A stretch of 64,000 bases of DNA from Codonopsis lanceolata (Eukaryota > Streptophyta > Magnoliopsida > Asterales > Campanulaceae): NCBI GenBank assembly GCA_013146195.2, contig CM028382.1, forward strand, positions 62,785,596 to 62,849,595, read 5' to 3'. The notes beneath the pieces are model-generated. The model searched no databases. It was not told where the DNA came from and saw only the letters and a list, made by a program, of their open reading frames with translations. How positions within the stretch are numbered: position 1 is the stretch's first letter; the number at the start of each line of letters is the position of its first letter. Positions 33,274 to 44,589 of this stretch are shown one piece after another. The position numbers and the translations under genes were made by a program.

Positions 33274-34437
33274 ATGGTTGGCCAAAGAAAGAGGGCAAAT
33301 GCAGTAGAAGTAGAAGTAGAAGAAGGAGGAGCACAAGCTGGAGAAGACAGATTCAGCAAGCTGCCAGATGATTTGATCCACAAAATCTTCTCTTCAATTG
33401 ATGCCACCTTGGTAATTCAGACATGCTTATTTTCTACCAGATGGAGGCATGTCTGGAAATCTCTTGACCATCTACATTTCGACCGGGATCACTTCATTCG
33501 AATGCATGAATTTTGTAAGTTCGTAACCCAATTTCTCTCCCACCGTAATCACACAGACCTCTCTGTGCTCACAATCCATTGCCCTTATGGATCAATCGAT
33601 CAATTCTTTCTTAGAAGGGTTTCTGCCTACGCATATTCCCATAATATCCAGACACTTGAGATTTGCTCCAATGTTTCTGAGAGAAAACTCAAGTGTGGAG
33701 GAATTAGTCCAATCCCCCAAGCTCTCTTCAGCTGTCGCTTCTTGAAGAACCTCTATCTTAATGGGAGAACTAATTATTTTAGGGTTAGCAAGGAATCCTG
33801 GAATTTTCCTGCTTTAACTACCATCTTCATGGAACACTTCTCTTTTATCTATTGCTGTGATGACCATTCTACTAAGTCTGTAGATCTCTTTTCAAACTTA
33901 CCAAATCTGAAGAAACTTTCAATGATTGAATGCTTCTTCCATGGTTCCCAAGATGTCAATATTATTTCTCCTCAACTTGAGGATCTTGTCATTACAAGTG
34001 ATGGTCCTTACCCTAAGTTTACTCTTTCCACTCCCAAACTCTCTTCTTTCGAATATACTAGTGATTATGGGATACTGTTGTCTGCAAGTGATCTACACTG
34101 CTTGGATAAAATATATATCAACATTTATGATTCAGGTTTCCTTTCCAAAGACCCCACGGAAAAGAAAAGGGTCTTCTGGGAAATCATGGACATGTTCAAC
34201 CAGCTCGGGAGTGTGACAATTGTCACACTTACCTTGTACACAGTTGAGGTTCTTTCATGGAGTTTGCGTTTACTCGAAAATAAACGTTCCCCATTCAGTA
34301 ACATGAAGTGTTTGAAGATCGTAGGTAGCCATCGCAGGCCTAATACTTTGTCAGCTGATGTGATAACCTACTTGCGTAATAGCTCCACAGATTCAACTTT
34401 CATCAACGAAAGCTGCAAGGATTTTCAAGACTTGTAG
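33274..34437 (+). CDS. F-box protein, intact
   Basis: 387 residues in one uninterrupted exon. The N-terminus is basic then acidic (MVGQRKRANAVEVEVEEGG). The F-box is at about 26-70 (FSKLPDDLIHKIFSSI, FSTRWRHVWKSLDHLHFD). F-box proteins recruit targets to SCF (SKP1-cullin) ubiquitin ligases. The rest has irregular leucine-rich segments (ALFSCRFLKNLYLNG, LFSNLPNLKKLSMIEC, ISPQLEDLVI) like plant F-box/LRR proteins. I see no clear FBD domain. It is the intact paralogue of 16491-17613, lying in opposite orientation about 16 kb away. The target is unknown. A MITE ends about 190 bp upstream of the ATG and others start at 34525 and 35565. Confidence 0.9.
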   Translation: MVGQRKRANAVEVEVEEGGAQAGEDRFSKLPDDLIHKIFSSIDATLVIQTCLFSTRWRHVWKSLDHLHFDRDHFIRMHEFCKFVTQFLSHRNHTDLSVLTIHCPYGSIDQFFLRRVSAYAYSHNIQTLEICSNVSERKLKCGGISPIPQALFSCRFLKNLYLNGRTNYFRVSKESWNFPALTTIFMEHFSFIYCCDDHSTKSVDLFSNLPNLKKLSMIECFFHGSQDVNIISPQLEDLVITSDGPYPKFTLSTPKLSSFEYTSDYGILLSASDLHCLDKIYINIYDSGFLSKDPTEKKRVFWEIMDMFNQLGSVTIVTLTLYTVEVLSWSLRLLENKRSPFSNMKCLKIVGSHRRPNTLSADVITYLRNSSTDSTFINESCKDFQDL

Positions 34438-34524
34438 CTAGTAAAGGTATGTCTTTCTTGTTAGGTTAATTAGTACTTCATGTTTGTCCCTTCAACTTGA
34501 TCCGCGGCTACGTTAATCTATTTA

Positions 34525-35511
34525 GAGCAACTGCAACGGTATCCTCAAATCTTTGGTTTGGGGGTTTGATCATCAAATTCCAGCTTCAACCGAACCCCAA
34601 ACCTAACACCAAATTTGGGGTTAGCTACAGTGCTATCCCAAATTTGGTTTTGGGATTCCAATGTAGCAAAACCCCAAATTTGGTATTGGTGGGATCTATG
34701 TCATTAAATTATTTTTTAATAATTATATAATTGTTAAAATTATTTATAATATAATATTTTTTATTTAAATTATTAAAAATTAATAAATATCTGATATTAG
34801 ATAATATAAATAAATAATAATAATATTAAGTATTTTAAATTATTGAACATTATTAATTCAATAATTTTATATCATTTGTTTCAATTATTTGTAGATTTCG
34901 TTTACAAATAAATAAATTATTATTATACTAATTATAGACCACCAATTTCACATTTAAACTAAAAAATGCATACATATTAAAATTTAAAATTATTAGAACA
35001 TTTATAAACTTAAAAGCTCATTGAACTTCGCAATGCCTTAATTGAACATTTATGGGAACAATTCAGTAATTCTGAGAATTAGAATAAAATATTATATACT
35101 TTTTTCTATGAGTGTTTTTGCAATTGTTGTTGTTGTTGTATGATTTTGGTTATATTTTGTATTGATTGTAATATTTTTTATGATATCTTCAAGTACTTGT
35201 ATGTTTATTAAGTTTTATCTCTTCAATTTAGTTTAAAAAATTACTAATTTTTAAATATTATTATTGACGTAAATATAACTATTAAATATACTAAAATTAT
35301 TATTTGTGCAATCTTAATAATTATTATGTAAAAGGTTAATAGCAAATTAATATACAAGTTGATAAATAAAGTAACAGAAATAAAAATAGAGTATTCTAAG
35401 GAATATTCTATTTGGGGTTATGAGTTAGAGTTAGAATATTGTTTGGTGCTGAAATGGATAAAATATGAGGTAAAATCTAACCAAATTTGAGGTTCTTTGC
35501 TGGAGATGGTC
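34525..35511 (+). mobile_element. PIF/Harbinger-like (Tourist) MITE
   Basis: 987 bp with 3-bp duplication TTA (34522-34524 and 35512-35514). The terminal inverted repeats are imperfect: GAGCAACTGCAACGG and, reversed, GACCATCTCCAGCAAAG, with CCTCAAATTTGGTT-type sequence inside both ends. The interior is very AT-rich and non-coding. It starts about 90 bp after the F-box stop codon. Confidence 0.75.
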
Positions 35512-35564
35512 TTACGGACACATGTCATATTCTTTAGCTTTGTGAAAACCTTAGTTTTTCCAAA

Positions 35565-35734
35565 GGGCAATGTTAGAGTCATTCTCATTTTACCTAAAAA
35601 TATAGGTGTTTTATGACGTGACACACTCTCATTGGTTGGAGTGGTGAGACGCACAAAATATCCAACTAATAATAATGTGTCACATCATAAAATACTTATA
35701 TTTTAATATAAAATGAGAGTGTCCAAGCATTACC
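35565..35734 (+). mobile_element. Short MITE with long inverted repeats
   Basis: 170 bp with inverted ends of about 58 bp (GGGCAATGTTAGAGTC... and, reversed, GGTAATGCTTGGACAC...) and a 9-bp flank with one mismatch (TTTTCCAAA 35556-35564, TTTTCAAAA 35735-35743). A 9-bp duplication suggests Mutator-type mobilisation. The transcript would fold into a long hairpin. Confidence 0.7.
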
Positions 35735-35743
35735 TTTTCAAAA

Positions 35744-37236
35744 ATGACCAATTTTGCTATTGGACTCTTGATTTTATGGACTAGGAAGAGTTGGGTAACT
35801 TCCAAGGTTTATGGACTGTGGTCCTGTATTGATGGATAATGTGTGCCGCAGCTAATATGCCTCAGGGCTTTTAGCTGTCTGCATGCCCTCTTTGGTTTGA
35901 AATTTTTGATTGACAAACTCTACAGTACTGTTCTAATGAAGCTGTACTAATTTACTTTGTGGGAGTATGTATGCTCATTGTTGATTGATCCCCTTATTTA
36001 ATACTCTAATTAAGGAATCAATGTATTTGTTATAATTATGTCTCAAATTAAAATAGGATTAGAATTTCTTCGTTCGCTTGGATTAGAAATCTTAATCCAA
36101 ATTAGCTCAGGACTAATTAATGAAAGTGAACATGATCCTATATATGTATACTAGATCTTTATGTTTGTGCCCATTGCACGGTGCGAGTATATCTGATTTC
36201 GTTAATTGAAATGACAGGTGTGATTTAAAAAAATGTTGCAATTGAGGGGTACATTGCTTCAAGTGATAGTTGAGAGATTGATATTTTATAAGTGGTGATT
36301 GTTCAGAAGATTAATCGCATGGTCTGACCTTATAATATGAAGATAAGGAGAAGAAAAATTGGTGACTGCTCATAATATTAATTGTAGGGGTGACTTGTAT
36401 TAGGGAAAGAAAAAAGTAAGGAGTTAAAAATGGATAACTACTCACATATATGAATGTGAGGTTGAATCTCAACCGTTAAATTTGTTAAGATAATTTAATC
36501 ACAGCCTCTGAATAACCCTAATCAATTACCTAGGTGCTTTATAATATATATAGACGCGTGTCTTGGGAGAGTGGGAGAATTCCGACCGAGTTTGTGAGAC
36601 ACGAATTGGAGACGGATAACACGACATATGATTGAGGGTCTCGAGGTTTTGGCGGTATTAGGCAAAATAATGCGTGGCTATTTTGGGCTGTGAGAGATGT
36701 GGTATTCAGCGGAATCGTGTAAATTTGTGTAACCCTTAACCTAGGTAGGGTGAGTACATTGAAACTCTTTATTGTAATTCTTCATCGTTTATAGTAAAGT
36801 TGTTGTTTATATTAGAGTGGATTAAACTACGTAAAATCTTTTGTTCCCTTTTACTTTATTCCATTCTATTTTATATTATTTTTTCATTATTCGTCCAAAT
36901 ACTTGGTACTATTATATTCGATCGATTCACTTTCGCATTAAAGATAAAAACTTGAAATTTTAATTTAAGAATTTTCGGATTTTTATAAGAGTATTGAATG
37001 AATTTTTTTAACAGGATTCAAAGTGTTACTTGATAAGTCACTTCCAATGAATTTTGATTAAATTTTTTCAGGTATTATCAGTTGTCTTCTCTAGTATCTT
37101 TATATCAAAGACAGGGGTCAGCTATGGGAAGATAGAAGATCAACTAGTTGCTGCTCAAGGTGGCTGCAAATTTTGGTGTTTGTATCTGTTGTATTTGCCC
37201 TCTCAAACGCTGTTAAAATTTAGGCTGGTTTTTCTC
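35744..37236. other. Intergenic region with an unclassified repeat
   Basis: No gene is seen. 36140-36560, from TGTGCCCATTGCACGGTGCG to TATATATAGAC, resembles an unclassified dispersed plant repeat I recall by its GCCC-TGCACGG motif. The frame at 37054-37254 has no recognised domain. Confidence 0.3.
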
Positions 37237-37600
37237 ATTTTCAGTGTTTGGTAACCTTAGGAAAATGTTGTTAATGTAAAAGTTTTTATAAGACAATGAT
37301 AAATAATGCCTTCTTTTCAGTTCCGTAAATCATTTTCCAAATATTTGAGTACTCCTTTGTACCTTCCCTAATTACACATATTTACACACACGTACAATAT
37401 TTCAGTCAACAAATAAATTGTTTAGAAATATAAATGGAGTTTGTGCACACTATATATAAATTATAATTTTAATAAATACTCGCTAAGTCGTAAAATTAGT
37501 TTTCACTATATTATTTAAGAACGTCCTAAACATTATCTATTTTCTTTCTTAAAACGTTTTTTATATTAATTATCAATTTTTTATTTGTATTTGTAAAATT
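37237..37600 (+). repeat. Dispersed AT-rich repeat, copy 2
   Basis: Partner of 31160-31530 in the same orientation, about 6.1 kb away, so the two copies bracket the F-box gene and its MITEs. Confidence 0.6.
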
Positions 37601-37751
37601 AAAGAGAAATAGACCTTATTGATTTGAAATCACTAATGGATAATAGTTCAATCGATTCTCACATAGCCATTTAGTTGGATCCGTAAATGTGATGAACATC
37701 GATATTCACTCTCTCGATAAGATAAACTATTGATTCCTTAACTTTTGATAA

Positions 37752-38115
37752 GACCTGATAATTACAACAAAAAATTCGTTAATAAACCGAACTCGACTTC
37801 AAAATTATCTGATTCAACTCGTCACGTTAATTTTTTTTGGGTCGAAACGGGTTATCCATTTCAACCCAAGTTAAATTTTTTTTTTGGTCGAAAAGAGTTA
37901 TCCATTTCAACCAAAAAAGGTAATTAGTCGATTTTGGTTGGGCCCATTACCCATATCGACCCGTTATTTTTTTGTCATATAAATGTAGATTTTTTGATGA
38001 AAAATATAGGTTAAAACAGGGTGACCCGGCACCCATTGTCATCAGTTTATTTTTGGGTTTAACGGGTCATGACTAGTTTCGACCTGACCCAACCCACTCA
38101 ATCACCGGTCCAACC
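37752..38115 (-). mobile_element. hAT-like element, copy without nested insertion
   Basis: 364 bp related in reverse to the outer parts of 18262-19568. The left end GACCTGATAATTAC is the counterpart of GACCTATAC-flanked TAGGTCTGACAATTA. The flanks TTTGATAA (37744-37751) and TTTGATCA (38116-38123) differ at one base. The sequence around 37965-38015 runs continuously through the point where the Mutator-like element sits in the other copy. Confidence 0.7.
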
Positions 38116-38282
38116 TTTGATCAATAGTTTTTGGGCAAATTTCAAGTAGGTACAATTTTAGAAACATATTTTCATCTAGGACCATCAATTTTTTGGACAT
38201 TTCATATAACTACAAATTGGTTGCCAAATGACAAAAATGTCATTAATTAAAACAAAAGTCATTCGGCCTAAAAAAACCAAAA

Positions 38283-39330
38283 ATGATGATGCCAAGTCTT
38301 GGCATTAGGATTGTTTTTACAGATTTTCATAACAAAAAAAAAACCAAAAAAACTGATGCCAATTAGGGCTGTTTTGAGAGTTTATTCAAGCAAAAAAAAA
38401 TCAAAAAATGTTGATGCCAAGGCTTGGCATCAGGACTATTTTGAGAGTTTATTCAAGCAAAAAAAAAATCAAAAAATGCTGATGCCAAGGCTTGGCATCA
38501 GAGCTATTTTGAGAGTTTATTCAAGCAAAAAAAAATCAAATAATACTGATGCCAAGGCTTGACATCAGAGCTGTTTTGAGAATTTATTTAAGCTAAGAAA
38601 ATTTAAAAAATGATGATGCCAAAGCTTGACATCAGAGCTGTTTTGAGAGTTTATTCACGCCAAAAAAATTCAAAAAATTCTGATGCCAAAGCTTGGCATC
38701 CGAGCTGTTTTGAGAGTTTATTCAAGCAAAAAAAATCAAAAAATATTGATGCCAAGGCTTGACATCAGGGCTGTTTTGAGAGTTTATTCAAGCTAAAAAA
38801 ACCGGAAAATGCTGATGCCAAGGCTTGGCATCATGGCTGTTTTGAGAGTTTAATGAAGCGAAAAAAAATTCAAAAAATGTTGATGCCAAGGCTTGGCATC
38901 AGAGCTGTTTTGGCAGTTTATTCAAGGCAAAAAAAATCAAAAAAAAAAAAAAGATTCCAAAGCTTGGCATCAGCACTGTTTTAAGAGTTTATTCAAGCAA
39001 AATAAAAAATAAAAAGCTGATGCCAAAGCTTGGCATCAGGGCTGTTTTGAGAGTTTTTTAAGCCAAAAAAATATTTTAAAAACTTATGCCAAAGCATGGC
39101 ATCAGGGCCGTTTTGAGAATTTATTCAAGCAAAAAAAATTAAAAAATGCTGATGTCGAGGCTTGACGTCAGGGATGTTTTGAGAGTTTATTCAGGACCAA
39201 AAATATTCAAAAAATGCTGATGCCAAGGCTTGGCATCAGAGTTGTTTTGACAGTTTATTCAAGCAAAAAAAAAATCAAAAAAAGGTGATGTCAAGGCTTG
39301 GCATCAGGGCTGTTTTGACAATACATTAAA
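38283..39330 (+). repeat. Tandem array of palindromic units (~67 bp, about 16 units)
   Basis: Each unit holds TGATGCCAAGGCTTGGCATC or a variant, a near-perfect palindrome with a one-base centre. It is followed by a GGGCTGTTTTGAGAGTTTAT-like stretch, TTCAAGC and an A-rich linker. Palindromes lie near 38287, 38411, 38479, 38546, 38613, 38680, 38746, 38812, 38880, 38955, 39016, 39085, 39147, 39216 and 39285, with a half unit near 38353. Short open frames (for example 38299-38562) follow the unit length and are not genes. The host element is not defined; the left flank (38125-38280) looks like transposon-derived DNA. Confidence 0.9.
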
Positions 39331-39371
39331 ACAAACGAAAAATCCAATAATACGTATTTCAAGACCGTGCG
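39331..39371. other. Right edge of the palindrome array
   Basis: The last unit decays here and no further copy is seen. Confidence 0.3.
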
Positions 39372-39650
39372 TCACTTGATCTCATTCGCATAATTGATGA
39401 TGTTCTTGCAACATACATGCACACAAAACTTTTCATGCACTATTGTTTCTTTATTACCATCTTTCCAATTCGGCCAAATGATTACCATTAACAAAATAGG
39501 GCATTGAATGTCATTAAAGTATCTTTTCCAAGTCTCCATCACTCTAGGACAATCTCTCAGAATATGAATAGTACTTTCAACATTGGCATTACATCTCAAG
39601 CATCTAGGGTCTTGAGAAATATTCCTCTCATATCTTAGCTTATTCGACAA
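39372..39650 (-). pseudogene. LINE fragment, C-terminal zinc-binding region
   Basis: A 92-codon open frame with RCLRCNANVESTIHILRDCP, the Cys/His pattern of the zf-RVT region found after the reverse transcriptase of plant L1-type LINEs. Nothing of the RT or endonuclease is seen nearby, and the fragment stops just before the LTR at 39688. It is a 5'-truncated or broken insertion on the minus strand. Confidence 0.75.
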
Positions 39651-39687
39651 TCAGATAAACCTCAAAATCAAATAACCTTAAACAAAG

Positions 39688-41468
39688 TGTCTGTAAGTCC
39701 CACAGAGGCTCATAAATAGGCTAGAGGGAGGTGAATAGTCTATTTACCAATTAAAATTGAATTGTTTCCAATTTAAAATAAATTGATTCACTTTCCATAT
39801 AAAGTAACCAACTTTAAATTAGTTGGGGTAGCGGAATGGTTGGAAAGTGTGTATCACAAAGCTGCTTGTAAAAATAGGCAAGGTTGTACCAGCACACTTT
39901 GTGAAAAGATGCAATTTGTGGCTTTAACAAAGATTGTCAAAAGATAAACAAATGAAAGAGTGAACAAGCTTCAGCTAGCTGATGCAATTATGTAAAATAC
40001 AACAAAGACTATTACTAAATCAATAGACTTTGATAAATGACATATCAGCTTAATTGACAAGCAAGTTAATTGTCATAATTGTAAAGTGCTTAAACTGTCT
40101 ATAAAGGATATAATATATAAAAAGCATCAGTAGGCTTTTCTCAAGTTATTGTGTAAAATTGAAGCCCAACAAAGTTTTCTATAGATTTTGCAAACATTGA
40201 TAAATACACAATAACTTAATAAAAGCAATACAAAAAACAGTTAAATAAGAAGACAAGTATTTGAAGTGGTTCACACTATAAATAGTGCTACGTCCACTAC
40301 CAAGGTGGTCAACCTGGGATTTCAAACAGTGCACTATTTTTTCCATCAATTACAAGTATAAAATCTACACAATTGACAAGTTTTCACAAATGAAAACTTG
40401 AGTGCAAAAACAAACTTGAACACTAATGGATCGTGTACAAAAACTATTTTGACCAAGTGTTTGGGAGTATGACTAAGAAACAATCACACTCGAGGGACAA
40501 TCAAAGGTTCCTTAAAGATTTGGAAGAAGAAAGGAACAACAATACAGTGATTGTCTAAACAAGAACTAGAAAGGGAATTGAAATGAAAGGTCGTCTAGTA
40601 AATGTTTATGGCTGGAGCACATTAAAGAAATAATCGCTTGAGGATGAATGAATGCTTCAGTGTCTTCAATCCTTGCTGCAATGTCCTTATATAGGGGTCA
40701 CGAATTTCAATCCGTTAGAAGCAAGTTTGAAATTGAATTGTGCTAATAATTCAGAAAAGTATCTCTTCACAAGATCATAGGGATCCTGTGTGAGAGATAT
40801 AAGATATTAAGATCTGTCAAAGCATAAATAAGGTAAGTGTCAGTAATGGAATGTTTTAACAAAAGAAGTAAGATTGCTGACACTTAAATAGGATCAACAG
40901 CTAGAACCCGCTGATAACTCTTTAGAACACAAGTCAACAAATTGTAGCCGTTGGATTTTGTCTTAGTGGATACAGCTAGAGGCAACAATGCATTAAATGC
41001 ATAGAGTTGAACTGAGCTCCAAAACCATGTGCTTGGTTTTTGGTAACCTGCGCAACTGGTAAAAGTATGACAAAACAACATCTCTTGTATTTTGCTAAGG
41101 CAAGCATCAGCTCCTTCGATAAAGCAAATGTCAGTTGTTTCTGGAACAAAGCAAATGTAAGCTTCTGCTTCTGAGACAAGGCAAATGTTTGTTCGAACAA
41201 TTTACTAAAATAAATATCAGCCGCTTCTTCCAACTGACCAAAGCAAGCAGACACTATTCATCGACACTATTTATCAGCTGACAATATTCACCATTTGACA
41301 CTATTCATCATCTGACACTATTTATCAGCTGATACTATTCACCAATACTATTCATCAACTGACACTATTCACTAGCTGATACTATTCACCAGCACTATTC
41401 ATCCAACAAAGCTATTGTAAAGTTCTAATAAAGTTGTCATCTAGTGTGTAGTACGTAGTCTACTAACA
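39688..41468 (-). mobile_element. Ty1/copia-type LTR, minus strand
   Basis: About 1.78 kb from TGTCTGTAAGTCC to CTACTAACA. On the minus strand it ends with the CTATTCACC...CCTCTAGCC motif of SIRE/Maximus-type LTRs, and it matches 27858-28904 in reverse. Neither a target duplication nor an adjacent primer site was found, so it is a solo or truncated LTR with degraded ends. Frames at 40884-41254 are translations of short internal repeats. Confidence 0.55.
41255..41405. repeat. Minisatellite GACACTATTCATCAGCTGA
   Basis: About eight imperfect copies of a ~19-bp unit (GACACTATTTATCAGCTGA and variants) inside the LTR. It is preceded at 41100-41220 by repeats of CAAAGCAAATGTCAG type. Confidence 0.75.
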
Positions 41469-42075
41469 AATATGCTTGTTGATCTTGAGAGAATATGTAT
41501 TCCTGAATAAAAATCAAGTAGATCATTAGCAACATTTTATGAGCTTTAGAAAGCTTCAGAAAAATCTAGATACTGGAACAAGTATTTCAAGAAGATCCGT
41601 GAGAAAAAGAAAGATTGGATCTTGAATTTCTCATTCTCCCTTGGTCTTTTTGTGCAAAGAAAAAGATTTTAAGAAGGAGCACAAGACAAGGGATGTACCT
41701 TTTTGACAGTTATCTTTGGATCGAGGTAGATGTTCTTCAGAAGATGCCTTTTTGAATCTGAGCTGATAAGTCTGTAGTAGATGTTGCCTAAAGAATAGAT
41801 TTCCTTTGCAACAACTTGTAAGATCTTTGATTCATATTTTCTTAGATTCAAATAATTCTTTGATATATAGGCTAAATTCCCAGAAACTAAATATCATATA
41901 ATATAGGGATCACAGTAAAGTTCCAGAATTTAAAGAAAAGTGTCTCTCGAGAAGGTGTTGGAATGATTTCAATCGTTAGCCTTATGTCCAGAGAACTTGA
42001 ATCAGAAATCCTTTTAATTGATGCATCCATCCGAGTGTTTTTCATCTGGGAATAGTTATTCATAATGCCAATTGA

Positions 42076-42076
<1 letters not shown>
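41469..42076. other. Unassigned sequence between copia-type LTRs
   Basis: No recognisable domain. Given its position it may be remnant internal DNA of the minus-strand copia element whose 5' LTR starts at 42310. Confidence 0.3.

Positions 42077-42147
<71 letters not shown>
42075..42147. repeat. TA microsatellite
   Basis: An almost uninterrupted TA run. Confidence 0.95.
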
Positions 42148-42148
<1 letters not shown>

Positions 42149-42295
42149 CGTTTTTCAAAAATTTATCTCAAAATGAAATCCTTGTCAAAAAGTATTTAAA
42201 GATAAAACAAATTTTCTTTTGACATGCATTTGGAGTGAGCATTCGAGGATCAAACTCTCAAGAGGTTAGTCCTGACATATAGCTTTAAGAGCCTT

Positions 42296-42307
42296 GCTCT
42301 GATACCA
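42296..42307 (-). promoter_or_regulatory. Primer binding site, minus strand
   Basis: GCTCTGATACCA, the reverse complement of the tRNA-Met primer site TGGTATCAGAGC, two bases from the LTR at 42310. It fixes the LTR as the 5' LTR of a minus-strand element. Confidence 0.8.
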
Positions 42308-42309
42308 AT

Positions 42310-44093
42310 TGTTGGTCCACGATAATCCTCAAATAGGCTAGAGGGGGGGGGGTGAATAGCATATGATGCCATTTTTGAAACTTTTCTTTTGGATATATTT
42401 AAAACGTAGTTTTAATGGCATTTGCAGTTTAGCGTATTGAGCATGTCTGCTGGTAGAGGCTAACGGCAGACTTTCCTTAAGCAGAAGTATCAACTTTGCC
42501 GGTAAACTGCCAGTTAAATCGAAAGCCAGTTATAAAGAGTTTAAGCAGTAGAAATAGAGAGGCTTTAGATTTGGAGAAGTTTTAAATGGTTGTACACGAA
42601 TATATGATCAAAACAACAGAACACTTAATACTTATTTCAAATGCAGATTCAAGGATATCAATTAAAGAATAACTTTTCTAAAGATAAATCAATTTATAAA
42701 AGCTCATAGATATAGAAAGACTGAGGGATAAATTATTTGTACGAACATCTGAATTTATTCAAAGATAAATTACAAATTACATCAGCCTAAATATTCTATG
42801 TAAAGTTTCTGTCCTCGTCCTTCCAAGCCTTAATCTTTGCTTAATTATTTATAGATGAATCCTTAAGCAAATAGGGCAATAGGAGACCAAAACGAGAAAC
42901 TAATATGAGAAGAGAATTTTCAAGGTCGTTCAGATAAAAGATATCTGAACGATTGAGTGCAGAGCACTCGGCCTTCCATGATGAATGATTACTGCACAAT
43001 CAACAGCATTTGTACAGGAATACAAATATTAAGATATGAATGCAATATCTATAGACAGCTCTTCATCTTCTTTGGACATAATCTAAAATCAATCTTCAGA
43101 TCAAACAAAGATCTTGATCTCTGTTTTTTGAAGTTTCTGATCTATCTCTTTTTTTCTCCAAACTTTTCTTCCTAGCAATCCACTGAGAGTGTCTTGCTAA
43201 GATCTGGATAAATTCACTGCGATCTTCTATCGAGATCTGAGATGCGTTGGTTAGAACGATCTCGTTGTAGATCTCTCTCTTTCTTTGAAGCACTTGTGTG
43301 TCTCTATGAATATCACTCTATGTGTTTGGGGAAGAGAAATGATTCTTTATATAGACTGGAGTCAATGTGATCGTTGGGAGATGAAGATTGATGTTTCTAT
43401 CCGTTTAGAGATATAGTTGTTGAAGTCTATCGGATAGAGATCTTTGTCCACAAGATCTTTGGCTGGTTAGGTAAAGATTTAAGCCTGTAGATCTTGAAAC
43501 TTGTTGTCTGTCAGACTGTATTGTTAAGTCTTTGAAAAGTAGGTCTGATGTCTGATGCACTATCAGGTTGTCTGCTCAATAAAGTAGTTTTTTTTGACTT
43601 TATCAGACCACGTGAGTGGGAGAAAGTCATGTAGCTTTAACTATGTCAGGCTTTATGAGACTTGAATCAGGTCTGCCGGTAGGATGTTCGGGCCAGTGAA
43701 GCAAGTCTTCTTTTTTAGGAGAACTAATGTCTGCTGGTGCGAACAATCAACTTGTAGCATGTCTGCCGGTGGTGAGTCTTCAAGATGTTCTGATCTTCTT
43801 ATGACAAGTCTGCTGGTGACGAGTCTACTGAAGACTTTTGACATTGCTGCAAGTCTGCCGGTGCTTAGTGCATATGAACTGCTGGTCTGTTTGTTCATAA
43901 TGTAGGAAGGTACGTAGGACTTGATCAAGTTGCACCTAATCTAAGACCTATGTGATGTCAGACGAGTTGCCACGCTAACTGGTACGCAGACCTTTTAGCC
44001 ACTAGTGATGATTCACTGGAATGGGAACAAGCAAATCAACATATACAAAATATGCAATGTGATAAGTCAATTATCAAAAAGCATATTCCAACA
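42310..44093 (-). mobile_element. 5' LTR of a minus-strand Ty1/copia element (truncated)
   Basis: 1784 bp with ends TGTTGG and CCAACA. On the minus strand it ends with a CTATTCACCCCCCC tract, GGACCAACA and then the primer site, as in SIRE/Maximus-type copia elements. Only a short stretch of internal leader (42148-42295) remains; gag and pol are missing. It contains many repeats of GTCTGCCGGT/GTCTGCTGGT (42440-42460 and 43665-43870). Confidence 0.75.
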
Positions 44094-44589
44094 ACAAGTC
44101 TTTTTACCAGAAATTTTCAAAGAAGTAGTCATAGCCAAAAGGCCTGGAAACATTTCAGCACATTGCAAAGGACAATTTACAAAAAACAATAAAACGTCTT
44201 GCTCGGAAGGCTTCATAAAGGGAAAACCACAATATGAGAATGATTTGGAGAGAAAAAGTTGTGTTCGCAAATGTAACTTGAGGATGAGATAAACTCTTAT
44301 TAGTTTCTAGTAAATGAGTTAGCTTTTTCTCGAAGATGGGATTTACAAATTTTTCATTAATTCATAAATGGCTCAAGATGAATTCCTAGAGGCAAAGTAC
44401 ACACAAATCACCAGCCGAACATCAAATTCCCCTCAGAAAGTTTATCCTCGGTTGGGTAGTGGTGGGTTGGTCTGTGTTGGGTCTGGCAGTGGTTTCTTAT
44501 TAGTTATCCCTGTTTTAGAAGACTTGTTTCCAAAAGCTCCGGAAACACAACCAAAATAACATAAATTTAAGAAGTTACATAGCATATGC
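44094..44589. other. Unassigned sequence
   Basis: Two open frames (44005-44292 and 44368-44559) have no recognised domain. No element end is seen apart from the LTR boundary at 44093. Confidence 0.3.

Noticed and set aside
38283..39330. CRISPR-like array
   Set aside because: The window is a plant nuclear sequence, and the units are continuous ~67-bp satellite repeats whose linkers are also similar, not unique spacers with identical repeats.
40884..41254. Minus-strand frames as a repeat protein
   Set aside because: They are translations of short internal repeats of the copia-type LTR.
43653..43928. Gene of 73-91 codons on both strands
   Set aside because: The two frames overlap on opposite strands across the GTCTGCCGGT repeats of an LTR, and neither has a domain.
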